A stretch of DNA of 64,000 bases from Bog-473 sp963807675 (GTDB lineage: Bacteria > Actinomycetota > Acidimicrobiia > Acidimicrobiales > RAAP-2), in NCBI GenBank assembly GCA_963807675.1, contig CAWECP010000012.1, positions 992,001-1,056,000 on the forward strand, written 5' to 3'. Within the stretch, counting starts at the first letter, position 1; each line of letters begins with the position of its first letter. Positions 46,809 to 56,212 of the stretch are shown in pieces. The notes below the pieces were generated by a model that was given only the letters and a program-made list of their open reading frames with translations, was not told where the DNA came from and did no database searches. The position numbers and the translations under genes are program-made.

Positions 46809-47277
46809 ATGTCCCCTGCTGAGGATCTCGCCGAAACGCTGGTCCGCCAGATGCTCGGCGTCGCCGTGGACGAAGCGCGGCACGGCCAGTCCGAGGGCGG
46901 CATCCCCATCGGCGCCGCGCTCTTCCACGAGGACGGGACGCCTGCTCGGGCGCGGGCACAACCGGCGGGTCCAGGACGGGGACCCCTCCATGCACGCCGA
47001 GACGGCGGCCTTCCGGGCCGCCGGGCGCCGGCGGCACTACGCCGACTGCGTCATGGTCACGACCCTGTCACCGTGCTGGTACTGCAGCGGCCTGCTGCGC
47101 CAGTTCGGGATCGGCACGGTCGTGATCGGCGAGGCCACCAACTTCGTCGGCGGCCACGACTGGGTGGCCCAGCACGGCTGCCGGGTCGTCCTGCTCGACG
47201 ACGCCGAGTGCGTCGACATGCTCGGTCGCTTCATCGCAGAGAATCCCGAGCTCTGGCACGAGGACATCGGGCTGTGA
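46809..47277 (+). CDS. Cytosine deaminase-like nucleobase deaminase (one frame break)
   Basis: 155 residues after one C is removed at 46941-46942 (restoring HEDGTLLGRGHNRRVQ). Zinc-binding signatures are HAETAAF (His and catalytic Glu) and TLSPCWYCSGLL (PCxxC Cys pair), as in fungal-type FCY1 cytosine deaminases and related nucleoside deaminases. The C-terminus ENPELWHEDIGL is a cytosine deaminase signature. It would convert cytosine to uracil, feeding Upp encoded convergently 29 bp away. Confidence 0.87.
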
Positions 47278-47306
47278 CGGGCCGACCGCTGCCGCGGCGG
47301 CGCAGG

Positions 47307-47941
47307 TCAGTCCGGTGGTCCGAAGAGCCGGTCGCCGGCGTCACCGAGCCCCGGCACGATGTAGCCGACATCGTTCAGGTCGGGGTCGACGGCGGCGCAG
47401 TACACCGTGACGCCCGGATGGGCCGCCGCGAAGGCGTGCCAGTCCCGGTTCGGAGGCGATGATGCACAGCGCCATCACCTTGGCCGCTCCGCGCGACCTC
47501 GACCAGGCCGCAGACCTGGCCCAGCGACCCGCCGGTGGCCAGCATGGGGTCACACACGATGACCCGCCGTCCCGACAGGTCCCGCGGCAGGCGATCGAGG
47601 TAGACGTCGGACCGCAACGTCGCCTCGTCCCGCCGCAACCCGACGTGGGCCACCTCGGTCAGCGGCACGATCTCCTGAATGGCCTGCACCATGCCGAGAC
47701 CGGCCCGCAAGATGGGGACGAGCAGCACCACCTCGGACACCCGGCGTCCCGGCGCTCCCGGCGCCACCGGCGTGTCGACGGTGACCTCGGTCGTGCCCAG
47801 GTCGCGCAGTGCCTCGTAGGCGAGCAGGCCGGAAACCTCCGACACCAGCTGGCGGAAGGTGTCCCCGTCGGTGTCCCGGTCGCGCAACTGCGTGACTCGG
47901 TGCGCCAGCACGGGATGATCCACGAGCACGACGGCGCTCAC
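47307..47941 (-). CDS. upp: Uracil phosphoribosyltransferase (two frame breaks)
   Basis: Removing one base at 47489-47490 and one at 47447-47448 gives exactly 210 residues, the standard Upp length. SAVVLVDHPVLAHRVTQLRD, VVLLVPILRAGLGMVQAI, RVIVCDPMLATGGSLGQV (PRPP loop) and the C-terminal YIVPGLGDAGDRLFG are diagnostic. It converts uracil and PRPP to UMP. ATG at 47941 overlaps the stop of the Rieske gene by 4 bp, so the two are co-translated. Confidence 0.93.
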
Positions 47942-48951
47942 CCGCCAGCCGCCCCCACCAGGTCGGCCAGCACACGGCGCAGCTCCAGCGTTGTCCGGTC
48001 CGCCCTTGTGTGCACTTCGGCCTGTGGGTCAAGCGGCAGCACCAGGTCGTGGTACGCCTCCTGGATCCGCAGGTCCTCACGCAGGACCGCCACCTCGAAG
48101 TCGACGGCGTCGGCCATGCGCCGCTCGTCGCCCCCGAGGTCGTCCCGCCACAGGGTGGTGAACAGCCGGCAGGTCTCCTCCGTCTCGGGCTGAATAAAGA
48201 ACCCGATCACGTTGGACCCGCCCGAGTCCACGAAGTCGATGCGCAGCCGTAGGTGGAACGGGGCGCACAGCTGGTAGGTCAGTCGCCGCGTCTGCACGAG
48301 CGGGCGCAGGCTGCTCGCCACACCCGGGTCCTCCCGGTGGGCGAACTGGTGCTCGTAGGACATGGTGAAGGACCAGTCGTCGCGGGCGACCGCGTAGGCC
48401 GGCACCTCGGCCGCCTCGTCGGACCCGAAGGTCCCGGCGTGGACGAACGGGAAGTGGGCCACGTCGAGGAAGTTGTCGGCCAGCAGCCCGGCCGACGCCC
48501 GCGCCCTGAGCGTCGGCAGCTCGCCCACCATGAACGACAGGTCGGCCGCCTCGGGCAGGGTGCCGAGCGGCGCAACCGGCTCCTCGGGCGCCACGAACAC
48601 CATGCCGTGCGCCTCGGCCACGGCGGCGGCCGACGTCAGGCGCGCCGCCGGTGGCAGCACGGACCCGGCACCGAGGGCGGGGATCTCCACGCAACGGCCG
48701 GAACGGTCAAAACGCCACCCGTGATACGCGCACTGCAGCACCCCGTCCTCACACCGGCCCAGCGTGAGCGGACAGCGCCGGTGCGGGCAACGATCCACGA
48801 AGGCGACGACCTCTCCGCCCGAGCGGTACAGCACCCAGGGCTGCCCGAGGAGCACGGCCCCGAACGGCTGCTCGCCCACTTCGGACGTCCGCGCCACAGG
48901 ATGCCAGCACCGGCGCAGGGCCGGGTCCGTGTTCGAGAGGAGGCGGCCCAT
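47938..48951 (-). CDS. Rieske non-heme iron oxygenase
   Basis: 337 residues from ATG at 48951 (a TTG at 48987 would add 12). The Rieske cluster motifs are VDRCPHRRCPL (C-x-H) and LQCAYHGWRF (C-x2-H); the mononuclear iron motif is ADNFLDVAHFPFVH with its Asp and two His. This is the single-component oxygenase type of demethylases and ring hydroxylases (vanillate, N-methyl substrates). No reductase or ferredoxin gene adjoins it. Translation is coupled to upp, and it sits with cytosine salvage genes, suggesting a modified pyrimidine or similar substrate; this is inference. Confidence 0.88.
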   Translation of the reverse strand: MGRLLSNTDPALRRCWHPVARTSEVGEQPFGAVLLGQPWVLYRSGGEVVAFVDRCPHRRCPLTLGRCEDGVLQCAYHGWRFDRSGRCVEIPALGAGSVLPPAARLTSAAAVAEAHGMVFVAPEEPVAPLGTLPEAADLSFMVGELPTLRARASAGLLADNFLDVAHFPFVHAGTFGSDEAAEVPAYAVARDDWSFTMSYEHQFAHREDPGVASSLRPLVQTRRLTYQLCAPFHLRLRIDFVDSGGSNVIGFFIQPETEETCRLFTTLWRDDLGGDERRMADAVDFEVAVLREDLRIQEAYHDLVLPLDPQAEVHTRADRTTLELRRVLADLVGAAGG

Positions 48952-49097
48952 GGCGACACCCTGCAGCGCGGGATGGAGTGGCGTCAAGGTCCGCCGCGAC
49001 GGGTGACGCGCCTTCGCGCTCCGCTGCTACACCGTCGGGACGCAAATGACAGCGGAGACCGTCATGTGGACCCGCCCCGCCGAGAGGTCGCGGTCGA

Positions 49098-49871
49098 TCA
49101 GAGCCCGGGGCTGCTCTGCATGATCCCGCCGTCGGCGAAGATCGTCGTCGCCGTGAGGTAGCTGGCGCCGTCGCCGGCCAGGAACGCCACCACCGACGCA
49201 ATCTCCTCGGGTCGGGCCATGCGCCCGATGGGGATGGCCGCGTTCAGCTTGGCCAACGCGGCCGGGTCGTTCATGGTCTGCGCGTTGATCGGCGTCGCCA
49301 CCGCGCCCGGGCCCACTCCGACCACGAGCACGTTGTGCTCGGCCAGCTCCACGCCGGCCGTGCGGGTCAGCATTCGCATGCCTCCCTTGGAGAGGCAGTA
49401 GGGGATGTTCCCCGGCATCGGCCAGTCCTCGTGCACGGACGTCATATTGATGATCCGGCCACCTCCGCCCTGAGAGATCATCTGCTTGGCCGCCAGCTGC
49501 GTACCGAAGAACGCGCTCTTGAGGTTGATCGCCAACACCTTCTCGTACTGGGCTTCGGTGGTGTCGAGGATGGAGGTGCGAGTCTCGATCCCGGCGTTGT
49601 TCACCATGACGTCCAGCCGGCCGAAGCCGGAGACGGCGGTGTCGACCATGCGCTGGATGTCCTCGACCTTGGAGACGTCCGCCTCAACGCCGATCGCGGT
49701 CTCACCGAGCGCGGCCAGCTTCTTCTCGAGCTCCTCGGTGGCGTCGGGATTCGCGACGTAGTCGATGACGACCTTGGCCCCCTGGTCGGCCAGCGCCACC
49801 ACGACCGCCGCACCGATGCCCGTGTTGCCACCGGTGACGATGGCCACTTTGCCGTCGAGCGCTCCAGCCAC
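49098..49871 (-). CDS. SDR-family oxidoreductase (glucose-1-dehydrogenase-like)
   Basis: 257 residues, classical SDR. NAD(P) motif KVAIVTGGNTGIGAAVVVAL, NNAGIE, catalytic Ser in NMTSVHEDW, Tyr-x3-Lys in IPYCLSKGGMRM and C-terminal DGGIMQSSPGL. GTG at 49871 follows GGAGG. It is 146 bp upstream of the Rieske gene in the same direction and could be co-transcribed. Substrate unknown. Confidence 0.9.
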   Translation of the reverse strand: MAGALDGKVAIVTGGNTGIGAAVVVALADQGAKVVIDYVANPDATEELEKKLAALGETAIGVEADVSKVEDIQRMVDTAVSGFGRLDVMVNNAGIETRTSILDTTEAQYEKVLAINLKSAFFGTQLAAKQMISQGGGGRIINMTSVHEDWPMPGNIPYCLSKGGMRMLTRTAGVELAEHNVLVVGVGPGAVATPINAQTMNDPAALAKLNAAIPIGRMARPEEIASVVAFLAGDGASYLTATTIFADGGIMQSSPGL

Positions 49872-50003
49872 GACACCACCTCCTCGCCGCGCCCGACCGG
49901 GCACGAACTCGCACGTGCCTCGTACGTTAGTGATCCACCCGGTGCCACGGTCCTGTCACGGCGCCGGGGCACCGGCACAACTGCGCCGATAACATCCGCG
50001 CCA

Positions 50004-50275
50004 GTGCCCGTGGACGCCACCCCCCCAGGTCAACCGGGAAACTTCCCCCCGATAGCCGAGTACACGTTCCTGTCGGATTGCCAGAACAGCTGCCTCATTG
50101 CGTCCGATGGGTCCGTCGAATGGCTCTGTTTCCCCCGCCCCGACTCGCCCAGGTCTCCGCTGCGCTGTTCGACCGGGCCGCCGGCAACTGCCGCCTCGGA
50201 CCGACGCAAACCATGGTGCCGAACCAGCGACGTCACATTCCGAGCACCATGGCCCTTGAGACGACTTGGCAAGGA
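50004..50275 (+). pseudogene. Remnant of a GH15 (glucoamylase/trehalase-like) gene N-terminus
   Basis: A short reading frame from GTG at 50004 gives PPIAEYTFLSDCQNSCLIAS, DGSVEWLCFPRPDSP, the start signature of GH15 proteins. About 50150 the frame shifts by a missing base, after which AALFDRAAGNCRLGP and then ALETTW continue the same family alignment to about 50275. The other ~500 residues and the catalytic domain are absent; the NDH-2 gene starts 50 bp later. Unlike the other breaks in the window, this one needs an added base and is followed by loss of the rest, so it looks like a true gene relic. Confidence 0.65.
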
Positions 50276-50324
50276 AGTCGAGAGGACCGCGTAACAGCAA
50301 CAAGGGACAGAGGAGGGAGTGGAG

Positions 50325-51773
50325 GTGGCCGAAGCCAACAGACACCGAGTTGTCGTGGTGGGGGGTGGCTTCGGCGGCCTGCCCGCCACCCGCTTGCTCG
50401 CCCACGCTCATGTAGATATCACGCTCATCGACCAACGAAACCATCATCTGTTCCAGCCTCTGCTCTACCAGGTGGCCACCGGAGTACTGTCACCGGGCTC
50501 GATCTCACCCGTGCTGCGACACATCTTGCGCCGTCGCAAGAACGTCGATGTCGTCTTGTCCAAAGTGACCGGGTTCGACCTGGAGCAACGGATCGTGCAG
50601 ACGGCCGCCATCCCCGGCGAGGTCAACGAGTACGCCTACGACAGCCTGATCGTCGCCGCCGGCGCCGGGCAGTCCTACTTCGGTCACGACGAGTTCGCCA
50701 TGATCGCTCCGGGCATGAAGACGATCGACGACGCCATGGAGCTCCGCCGTCGCGTCTACGGAGCGCTCGAAATCGCCGACTCGGTGCGCGACCCGCCGCT
50801 GCAGCGGTTCTGGATGACATTCGTCGTCGTCGGCGCCGGGCCGACCGGCGTCGAGCTGGCCGGGCAAATCCGCGAACTCGCCTACCGCAGCCTGAAGGGC
50901 GAGTTCCGCCACATCGATCCCGGCACGGTCCGGGTCATCCTGGTCGACGGCGGCAACGAACCGCTGGCCACCTTCGGAGGCGAGCTCTCGGGCCGGGCCA
51001 GCACCGAGCTCGAAAAAATGGGTGTCGAGCTGCGTATGGGCCGACGCGTCGTCGGCATCGATCCGTTCGGGGTCGACACGGAGACCGCCGACAGCGCGAA
51101 GGTGCGATTCGATTCCGGCACGGTCATCTGGGCGGCCGGCGTTCAGGCCTCGCCCTTGGCCGGCCTGCTGGCCGAGGCCACGGGGGCCGAGACGGACCGG
51201 GCCGGGAGAATTGCCGTGCTGCCGGACCTCAGTCTGCCCGGGCACCCCGAGGTCTTCGCCATTGGCGACATGGCGGCCCTCAACGACCTTCCTGGCGTGA
51301 GCGAGGTGGCCATCCAGGGCGGCCTGCACGCCGCCAACACGATCAAGCGGCGTCTCAAGGGCGGCGACAGCGCTCCCTTCAAGTACCGCGACCTCGGAAC
51401 CGCGGCGTCCATCGGCCGCTTCAAGGCGATCGTGAATGTGCCGCGCCTGCGCCTCCGCCTGAGCGGCTTCCCGGGGTGGATCGTGTGGATGTTCGTACAC
51501 CTGACCTTCCTCAACGGATTCGGCTCCCGGGTCGTGGCGCTGTGGCGCTGGGGCACGTCGATGATCGGACGGGCCCGGCCCGAGCGTGTCTTCAGCGTGG
51601 GACACACGGGCGGTGATCTGAGTCTGCCCGACAAGGTCAGGGCCGAGGTCATGCCCAAGCCCTTCCCGATCCTCGAGGACCAGGTGGGCTGGGCCAACCT
51701 GGTGGCGCGGGTCGGGACGCCGGCCCCCCGGGACGACGGCGGCGCCAACGATGCAGGGCCTGCCCCGGCCTGA
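50325..51773 (+). CDS. ndh: Type II NADH dehydrogenase (NDH-2)
   Basis: 482 residues. FAD motif RVVVVGGGFGGLPATRLL at the start, HHLFQPLLYQVATG, second Rossmann FVVVGAGPTGVELAGQIREL near 165, then ATFGGELSGRAS and VFAIGDMAALNDLPG. The C-terminus WIVWMFVHLTFLNGFGSRVV is an amphipathic membrane anchor. It passes electrons from NADH to menaquinone without pumping. GTG at 50325 has AGGAGG 8 nt upstream; GTG at 50319 is too close to it. Confidence 0.92.
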   Translation: MAEANRHRVVVVGGGFGGLPATRLLAHAHVDITLIDQRNHHLFQPLLYQVATGVLSPGSISPVLRHILRRRKNVDVVLSKVTGFDLEQRIVQTAAIPGEVNEYAYDSLIVAAGAGQSYFGHDEFAMIAPGMKTIDDAMELRRRVYGALEIADSVRDPPLQRFWMTFVVVGAGPTGVELAGQIRELAYRSLKGEFRHIDPGTVRVILVDGGNEPLATFGGELSGRASTELEKMGVELRMGRRVVGIDPFGVDTETADSAKVRFDSGTVIWAAGVQASPLAGLLAEATGAETDRAGRIAVLPDLSLPGHPEVFAIGDMAALNDLPGVSEVAIQGGLHAANTIKRRLKGGDSAPFKYRDLGTAASIGRFKAIVNVPRLRLRLSGFPGWIVWMFVHLTFLNGFGSRVVALWRWGTSMIGRARPERVFSVGHTGGDLSLPDKVRAEVMPKPFPILEDQVGWANLVARVGTPAPRDDGGANDAGPAPA

Positions 51774-51816
51774 ACCGCCCGGTGCGCCCCGCGGGGTTGC
51801 CAACTACATTCGCCGA

Positions 51817-52611
51817 ATGATCCTCGACCGATTCCGCGTGACCGACCAGGTCGCCGTCGTCACGGCCAGCGGCCGCGGCATCGGCGCCGCGACCGCCATC
51901 GCGCTGGCTGAGGCCGGCGCCGACGTCGTACTGGCCGCCCGCACCGAGGACCAACTGCGCGACGTCGCCAAGCAAGTCGAGGCGGTAGGGCGACGCGCCG
52001 TCGTCGTGCCCGGAGATCTGACCGACTTCGAGCTCATGGCGTCGCTGGCCGAGACGGCCTTCACCGAACTCGGCCGACTCGACATCGTGGTCAACAACAT
52101 GGGCGGCACCATGCCCCGGCCCCTGCTCGACACCTCGCCGCGCTTCTTGGAGGAAGCCTTCCGCTTCAACGTCTCGGCCGGCCACACGCTGGTACGGGCC
52201 GCCGTGCCGCGCATGCTCGAGGGCGAGTATCCCGGCGGCGCCATCGTCAGCATCTCCTCCGTCATGGGCCACGTGGCCGGCCGGGGCTACCTGGGCTACG
52301 GGACGGTCAAGGGTGCCCTCGAGCAGTACACGCGGCTGGCGTCGCGCGACCTCGCCCCGCGCATCCGGGTGAATGCCATCGGCGTCGGCTCGACCGCCAC
52401 CTCGGCTCTGGACATCGTGATGTCGAGCGACGAGCTGCGCACCGCCATGGAGGAGGCCACGCCGCTCAAGCGCCTGGGCCATGTGGACGACATCGCCTCC
52501 GCCGTCCTGTACCTGGCCTCACCCGCCGGCGCCTACATCACCGGCAAAATCATCGAGGTCGACGGCGGGCTGCAATCGCCCAACCTCGAGATGCCCATGC
52601 CGGACCTCTGA
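51817..52611 (+). CDS. SDR-family oxidoreductase
   Basis: 264 residues. QVAVVTASGRGIGAATAIAL, NNMGGTMPRPLLDT, SISSVMGHV with catalytic Ser and GYLGYGTVKGALEQY with Tyr and Lys; C-terminus TGKIIEVDGGLQSPN. Closest in style to 3-oxoacyl-ACP reductase/FabG-type enzymes. ATG at 51817 is the first start next to the Rossmann fold. It is 19 bp upstream of the DapB-fold dehydrogenase and probably co-transcribed. Confidence 0.9.
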   Translation: MILDRFRVTDQVAVVTASGRGIGAATAIALAEAGADVVLAARTEDQLRDVAKQVEAVGRRAVVVPGDLTDFELMASLAETAFTELGRLDIVVNNMGGTMPRPLLDTSPRFLEEAFRFNVSAGHTLVRAAVPRMLEGEYPGGAIVSISSVMGHVAGRGYLGYGTVKGALEQYTRLASRDLAPRIRVNAIGVGSTATSALDIVMSSDELRTAMEEATPLKRLGHVDDIASAVLYLASPAGAYITGKIIEVDGGLQSPNLEMPMPDL

Positions 52612-52630
52612 GAAAGGAACCCCACACACC

Positions 52631-53695
52631 ATGACCTATCGCGTCGTGCAGTGGAGCACCGGCAACGTCGGGCGCCATGCCCTGGCCGGCATCGACGCCC
52701 AGCCGGAGCTCGAGCTGGTCGGCCTCTTCGTGTCCAACCCCGACAAGGTGGGGCGCGACGCCGGCGAGCTGGCCGGCCTCGGCCGCACCCTCGGGGTCCA
52801 TGGCACCGATGACGTCGATGCGCTGTTGGCGCTGCGGCCTGACTGCATCCTGCACACCGCCATGGCCGACGACCGCATCTTCGAGGCGCTGGCCGATCTC
52901 GAGCGCTTCCTGGCTGCGGGCATCAACGTCGTCTCATCCAGCCCGGTGATGCTGCAGTATCCCGAGCCGGGCGACGCCATGGCCGCACCGCTCATCGCGG
53001 CGGCGGAGCGGGCCGGCGTCTCTCTCTTCGTGAACGGCGTCGACCCCGGCTTCGCCAACGACGCCCTCCCACTCGTCCTTTCGGGCATCTGCGAGCGGAT
53101 CGAAGAGGTCCGTTGCTCCGAGGTCCTCAACTACAACACCTACAACCAGCCCATGGTGCTCTTCGACATCATGGGCTTCGGACGTGATCTGGACGACGTG
53201 CCCCTGCTGCTGTCCCCGGGCGTCCTGATCTCGGCCTGGGGCAGCGTGGTGCGCCAGATCGCGACAGGACTTGGTGTCACCTTGACCGACGTGACCGAGT
53301 GGTACGAGCGCGAGGCGGCCCCCGAGGATTTCGAGGTCGACGCCGGCACCATCGAGAAGGGCACGGCAGCCGCGCTCCACTTCGAGGTGCGCGGACTGGT
53401 GGGCGACAAGGCGGTGGTCGTGCTGGAGCACGTCACCCGGCTGCGCGACGACCTCGGCCCGACCTGGCCGCAGCCGGCTGGCCACGGCTGCTACCGGGTG
53501 CAGATAACCGGTGAGCCCAACTACACGCTCGACCTGCAACTGATGGGGACTGACGGCGACCACAACACGGCTGGCCTGAAGGCCACGGCCATGCGGCTGG
53601 TCAACGCCATACCGGCGGTCGTCGCGGCAGAGCCCGGTCTGGTCACCGCACTCGATCTCCCGCTCATCACGGGGAAGGGCCTCGTCGTCACCTGA
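52631..53695 (+). CDS. DapB-fold NAD(P)-dependent dehydrogenase (amine dehydrogenase-like family)
   Basis: 354 residues. MTYRVVQWSTGNVGRHALAG is the DapB-type Rossmann start; INVVSSSPVMLQYPEP and LFVNGVDPGFANDALPLVLS follow. Related proteins in mycobacteria are annotated as dihydrodipicolinate reductase-like or 2,4-diaminopentanoate dehydrogenase-like. A true DapB is shorter (about 250 residues), so lysine biosynthesis is unlikely. ATG at 52631 has GAAAGGAA just upstream. The substrate is unknown. Confidence 0.85.
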   Translation: MTYRVVQWSTGNVGRHALAGIDAQPELELVGLFVSNPDKVGRDAGELAGLGRTLGVHGTDDVDALLALRPDCILHTAMADDRIFEALADLERFLAAGINVVSSSPVMLQYPEPGDAMAAPLIAAAERAGVSLFVNGVDPGFANDALPLVLSGICERIEEVRCSEVLNYNTYNQPMVLFDIMGFGRDLDDVPLLLSPGVLISAWGSVVRQIATGLGVTLTDVTEWYEREAAPEDFEVDAGTIEKGTAAALHFEVRGLVGDKAVVVLEHVTRLRDDLGPTWPQPAGHGCYRVQITGEPNYTLDLQLMGTDGDHNTAGLKATAMRLVNAIPAVVAAEPGLVTALDLPLITGKGLVVT

Positions 53696-53827
53696 CAACG
53701 CCCCTTAGCCAGGCACGACAGCCGCTCCAGCCGGGAATTCGGCCCTGGGCCGGTCAGAATTTCTCGCCAACTCGACGACCCCTGCGCCGAAATCCGCGAC
53801 ACGTCCGCGCCTCAGCGGTAGCTCAAC

Positions 53828-54115
53828 TCAGCTGACGACCTCACTCGTCTGCAGGACGGGCGTGATGTTGGTGTAGTTGGCGATGTCGGCCATCACCTCG
53901 CCGAGCAGCTCGGAGGCCATGGCCGCCTGCATCGCCTCCATGGAGTCGAAAACGACGTGTACGGCAGCGACGTAGGGACCGTCCACTCCCTTGTCGATTT
54001 CACCGGACTCGAGCCCCCAGGCTCGCAGCGCCAGTGGCACGTGCTTCTCCCGGTAGTAGTCGTGGTCAAAGGTCGCCCCCTCCCCATCGGGGTAGAGGAC
54101 ACTCAGGCGGATCAT
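53828..54115 (-). CDS. EthD-family small protein
   Basis: 95 residues: MIRLSVLYPDGEGATFDHDY, YREKHVPLALRAWG and VFDSMEAMQAAMASELLGEV are typical of the ferredoxin-like EthD fold. EthD is needed for ethyl tert-butyl ether degradation in Rhodococcus and related members act as small-molecule decyclases or chaperones; the role here is unknown. It is 72 bp downstream of the exporter's 3' end on the same strand, with an independent start. Confidence 0.88.
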   Translation of the reverse strand: MIRLSVLYPDGEGATFDHDYYREKHVPLALRAWGLESGEIDKGVDGPYVAAVHVVFDSMEAMQAAMASELLGEVMADIANYTNITPVLQTSEVVS

Positions 54116-54187
54116 GACGGTTGCCCCTTCCAGTCGGTTGCCCGGCAGTCTGGCATGCGGGCGCGGAACCTGCTCCCGGCCGCCCGG

Positions 54188-55726
54188 TCACGAGGTCGCC
54201 GGCGAGACGTCGTCTGCCGCCGCCACCTTGAGCGGTCGCAGCAGACCGGCGTAGGTGACAACGGTCGCCACCAGGAGGGCCAACGCGCACACCGTGATGG
54301 CCACGCTGTAACCGTGAACGAACGCCGACGTGGCGGCCTGGCCCGCGTGCGGCCCCAGCTTGGCGGTGACCGCCGCCACGTCGCCGCTGGTCACGTTCTG
54401 CGTCAGACCGCCGGCGGTCCGCTGCGAAGATGCGGGCAGCTGCGCAATGCTCGACGTCCACGTGGATTGGGCAGCCCGGACGCCGAGGAACCCGACGAAC
54501 CCCAGGCCGACCGATGTGCCGACCTGCCGGCTGGCGTTCAGGATCCCTGCCGCGACACCGGAGCTCCCCACGGGGACGGTCCGCATCGCAACGCCGGTGA
54601 TCCCGGGCACCAGGCTGCCGTAGCCGGCGCCGAGAAGCAGGTAGCCCGCGGCGACCAGCACGAAGGGTGTCGATGAGGAGACGAGGCTGAGGATGAACAC
54701 GCCCCCGGCGGCGGCGAGACAGCCGGCCACGACCACGCGACCGCTCGAGAACCTGCGTTGGGCCCGACCGGAGAGCTGCGCCATCACGATGAAGGGTCCG
54801 TTCATGATGAGCCAGGTCAGGCCGGTGTGCAGCGCCGACCATCCCTTGACGTCTTGGAAGAGGAGCGTGACGAAGAACATGACGCTGGCCAACGCCAGGT
54901 AGGCCAGGAAGTACACCGAGCACGACGTGCGGAAGCCCCGGTCGCGTAGCAGGGCGGGCGGAGCCATCGGCGACGCGCAGCGGTGTTCCCACCAGACGAA
55001 GACGGCGAGGAGCGCCGCGCCGACCAGGATCGGGCCGTACACCACCGGTGACGCAAAGGCGCGATTGGCCGCTTCAATGAAGCCGAAGGTCACCCCGAAC
55101 AGCCCGGCGGCGGAGAGCACGATGCCGGTGGGGTCGAGGTGACGGGCCGCCGGGTCTCGTGATTCGCTCACACCGACGATCGCGATGACGAATCCGGCCA
55201 TGCCGATGGGAACGTTCACCCAGAAGACGCTGGACCAGTTGAACAGGCCGATCAGGACACCACCGATCACCGGTCCGAGACCGAATCCGAGTGCGGAGAC
55301 GGCAGCCCAGATGCCGATGGCGCCCGGCCGCGTCTCCGGGGGGTACGCCTCCGACAGGATGGAGAGCGTGAGGGCCGACATGACCGCTCCCCCGATCCCT
55401 TGCAGGACGCGGAAGCCGATGAGCGCGGCGTCGACGGACGAGAGGGCACAGGCCGCCGACGCCACGGTGAAGATCACGAGGCCAATGAGGAAGAGCCGTT
55501 TGCGGCCGTAGCGATCACCCAGGGTTCCGCCCAGAGGGATCAGCGTGGCCAACGTCAACGCGTAGGCGCTGATGACCCACTCCAGCAGACCGGCGCTCAT
55601 GTGCAGCTGAGACTGGATGGACGGCAGCGCGATGTTGACGATCGTGATGTCCAGGAGGATCATGCCCTGGGACACGCTCATCGCCCAGAGCGTGAGTCGT
55701 TGTCGCCGCCTCACTTCCTCGGTCAC
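54188..55726 (-). CDS. DHA2-family MFS drug exporter (EmrB/QacA-like)
   Basis: 512 residues with about fourteen hydrophobic helices. Family motifs: MILLDITIVNIALPSIQSQL (motif D1), LGGTLGDRYGRKRLFLIGLV (motif A), RVLQGIGGAVMSAL and PVIGGVLIGLFNWSSVFWVN (motif C region). It would export drugs or lipophilic compounds by proton antiport. GTG at 55726 (VTEEVRRRQRL) places the first helix naturally; upstream starts add a Cys/Arg-rich leader. Confidence 0.92.
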   Translation of the reverse strand: MTEEVRRRQRLTLWAMSVSQGMILLDITIVNIALPSIQSQLHMSAGLLEWVISAYALTLATLIPLGGTLGDRYGRKRLFLIGLVIFTVASAACALSSVDAALIGFRVLQGIGGAVMSALTLSILSEAYPPETRPGAIGIWAAVSALGFGLGPVIGGVLIGLFNWSSVFWVNVPIGMAGFVIAIVGVSESRDPAARHLDPTGIVLSAAGLFGVTFGFIEAANRAFASPVVYGPILVGAALLAVFVWWEHRCASPMAPPALLRDRGFRTSCSVYFLAYLALASVMFFVTLLFQDVKGWSALHTGLTWLIMNGPFIVMAQLSGRAQRRFSSGRVVVAGCLAAAGGVFILSLVSSSTPFVLVAAGYLLLGAGYGSLVPGITGVAMRTVPVGSSGVAAGILNASRQVGTSVGLGFVGFLGVRAAQSTWTSSIAQLPASSQRTAGGLTQNVTSGDVAAVTAKLGPHAGQAATSAFVHGYSVAITVCALALLVATVVTYAGLLRPLKVAAADDVSPATS

Positions 55727-56212
55727 GTCGACCAGTCTGCCCCGGCTGAAACGCGCCGCGCCGCGCCGATGCCGCGGTCGGGCAACGGCTCCACAGCACG
55801 GTGACATGTGTCCGCCGTGCTCAATCACAACGGATGGCGGTCGAACGTCTCCTGCACGCTCCGGTTGCACAATTTTCGGAAGAGTCGCGCGCCCAACGGC
55901 CTAACAGTCCGAAAGTCCTATCAAGGATTTCCCGGCGGAGGGCGACAAGTCCCCGTGACCAAAACCAAAGGATCGTGTCACCCATCCCCGTGGTGACACG
56001 AGCCTGAGGGGCCACGGACCATCCAAAGGGTCGTTCCCAGCAGTACACCGCTTCCGCCATCCGACAACCGGCGGACGCGGCGACCTCGGCGGGAACGGAC
56101 ACGCCGACCCCGATCCCACAGACGATCGGCGTGTCCGTCCTGCCCGGGTCACGAAGAGGGCCACGTTGTCCCGGGCGGTGCCGTGCTGAGTGCTGAGCGC
56201 CACCCGACCCAG
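55727..56212. other. 486-bp intergenic region without a recognisable gene
   Basis: Short open frames exist on both strands (up to about 100 codons) but none has a recognisable motif or Shine-Dalgarno. Base composition is less GC-rich than neighbours between about 55840 and 55980. A 9-bp inverted repeat occurs at 55974-56000. Confidence 0.6.
55974..56000. terminator. 9-bp perfect inverted repeat downstream of dnaE2
   Basis: CGTGTCACC (55974-55982) and its complement (55992-56000) flank a 9-nt loop. On the minus strand the stem is followed by a T-rich stretch (atcctttggttttgg), so it may terminate dnaE2 transcription about 210 nt past its stop. A regulator's operator is the alternative. Confidence 0.4.

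Noticed and set aside
55727..56212. Small genes in the gap between the exporter and dnaE2
   Set aside because: Candidate frames of 60-100 codons have no Shine-Dalgarno, no motif and overlap each other.
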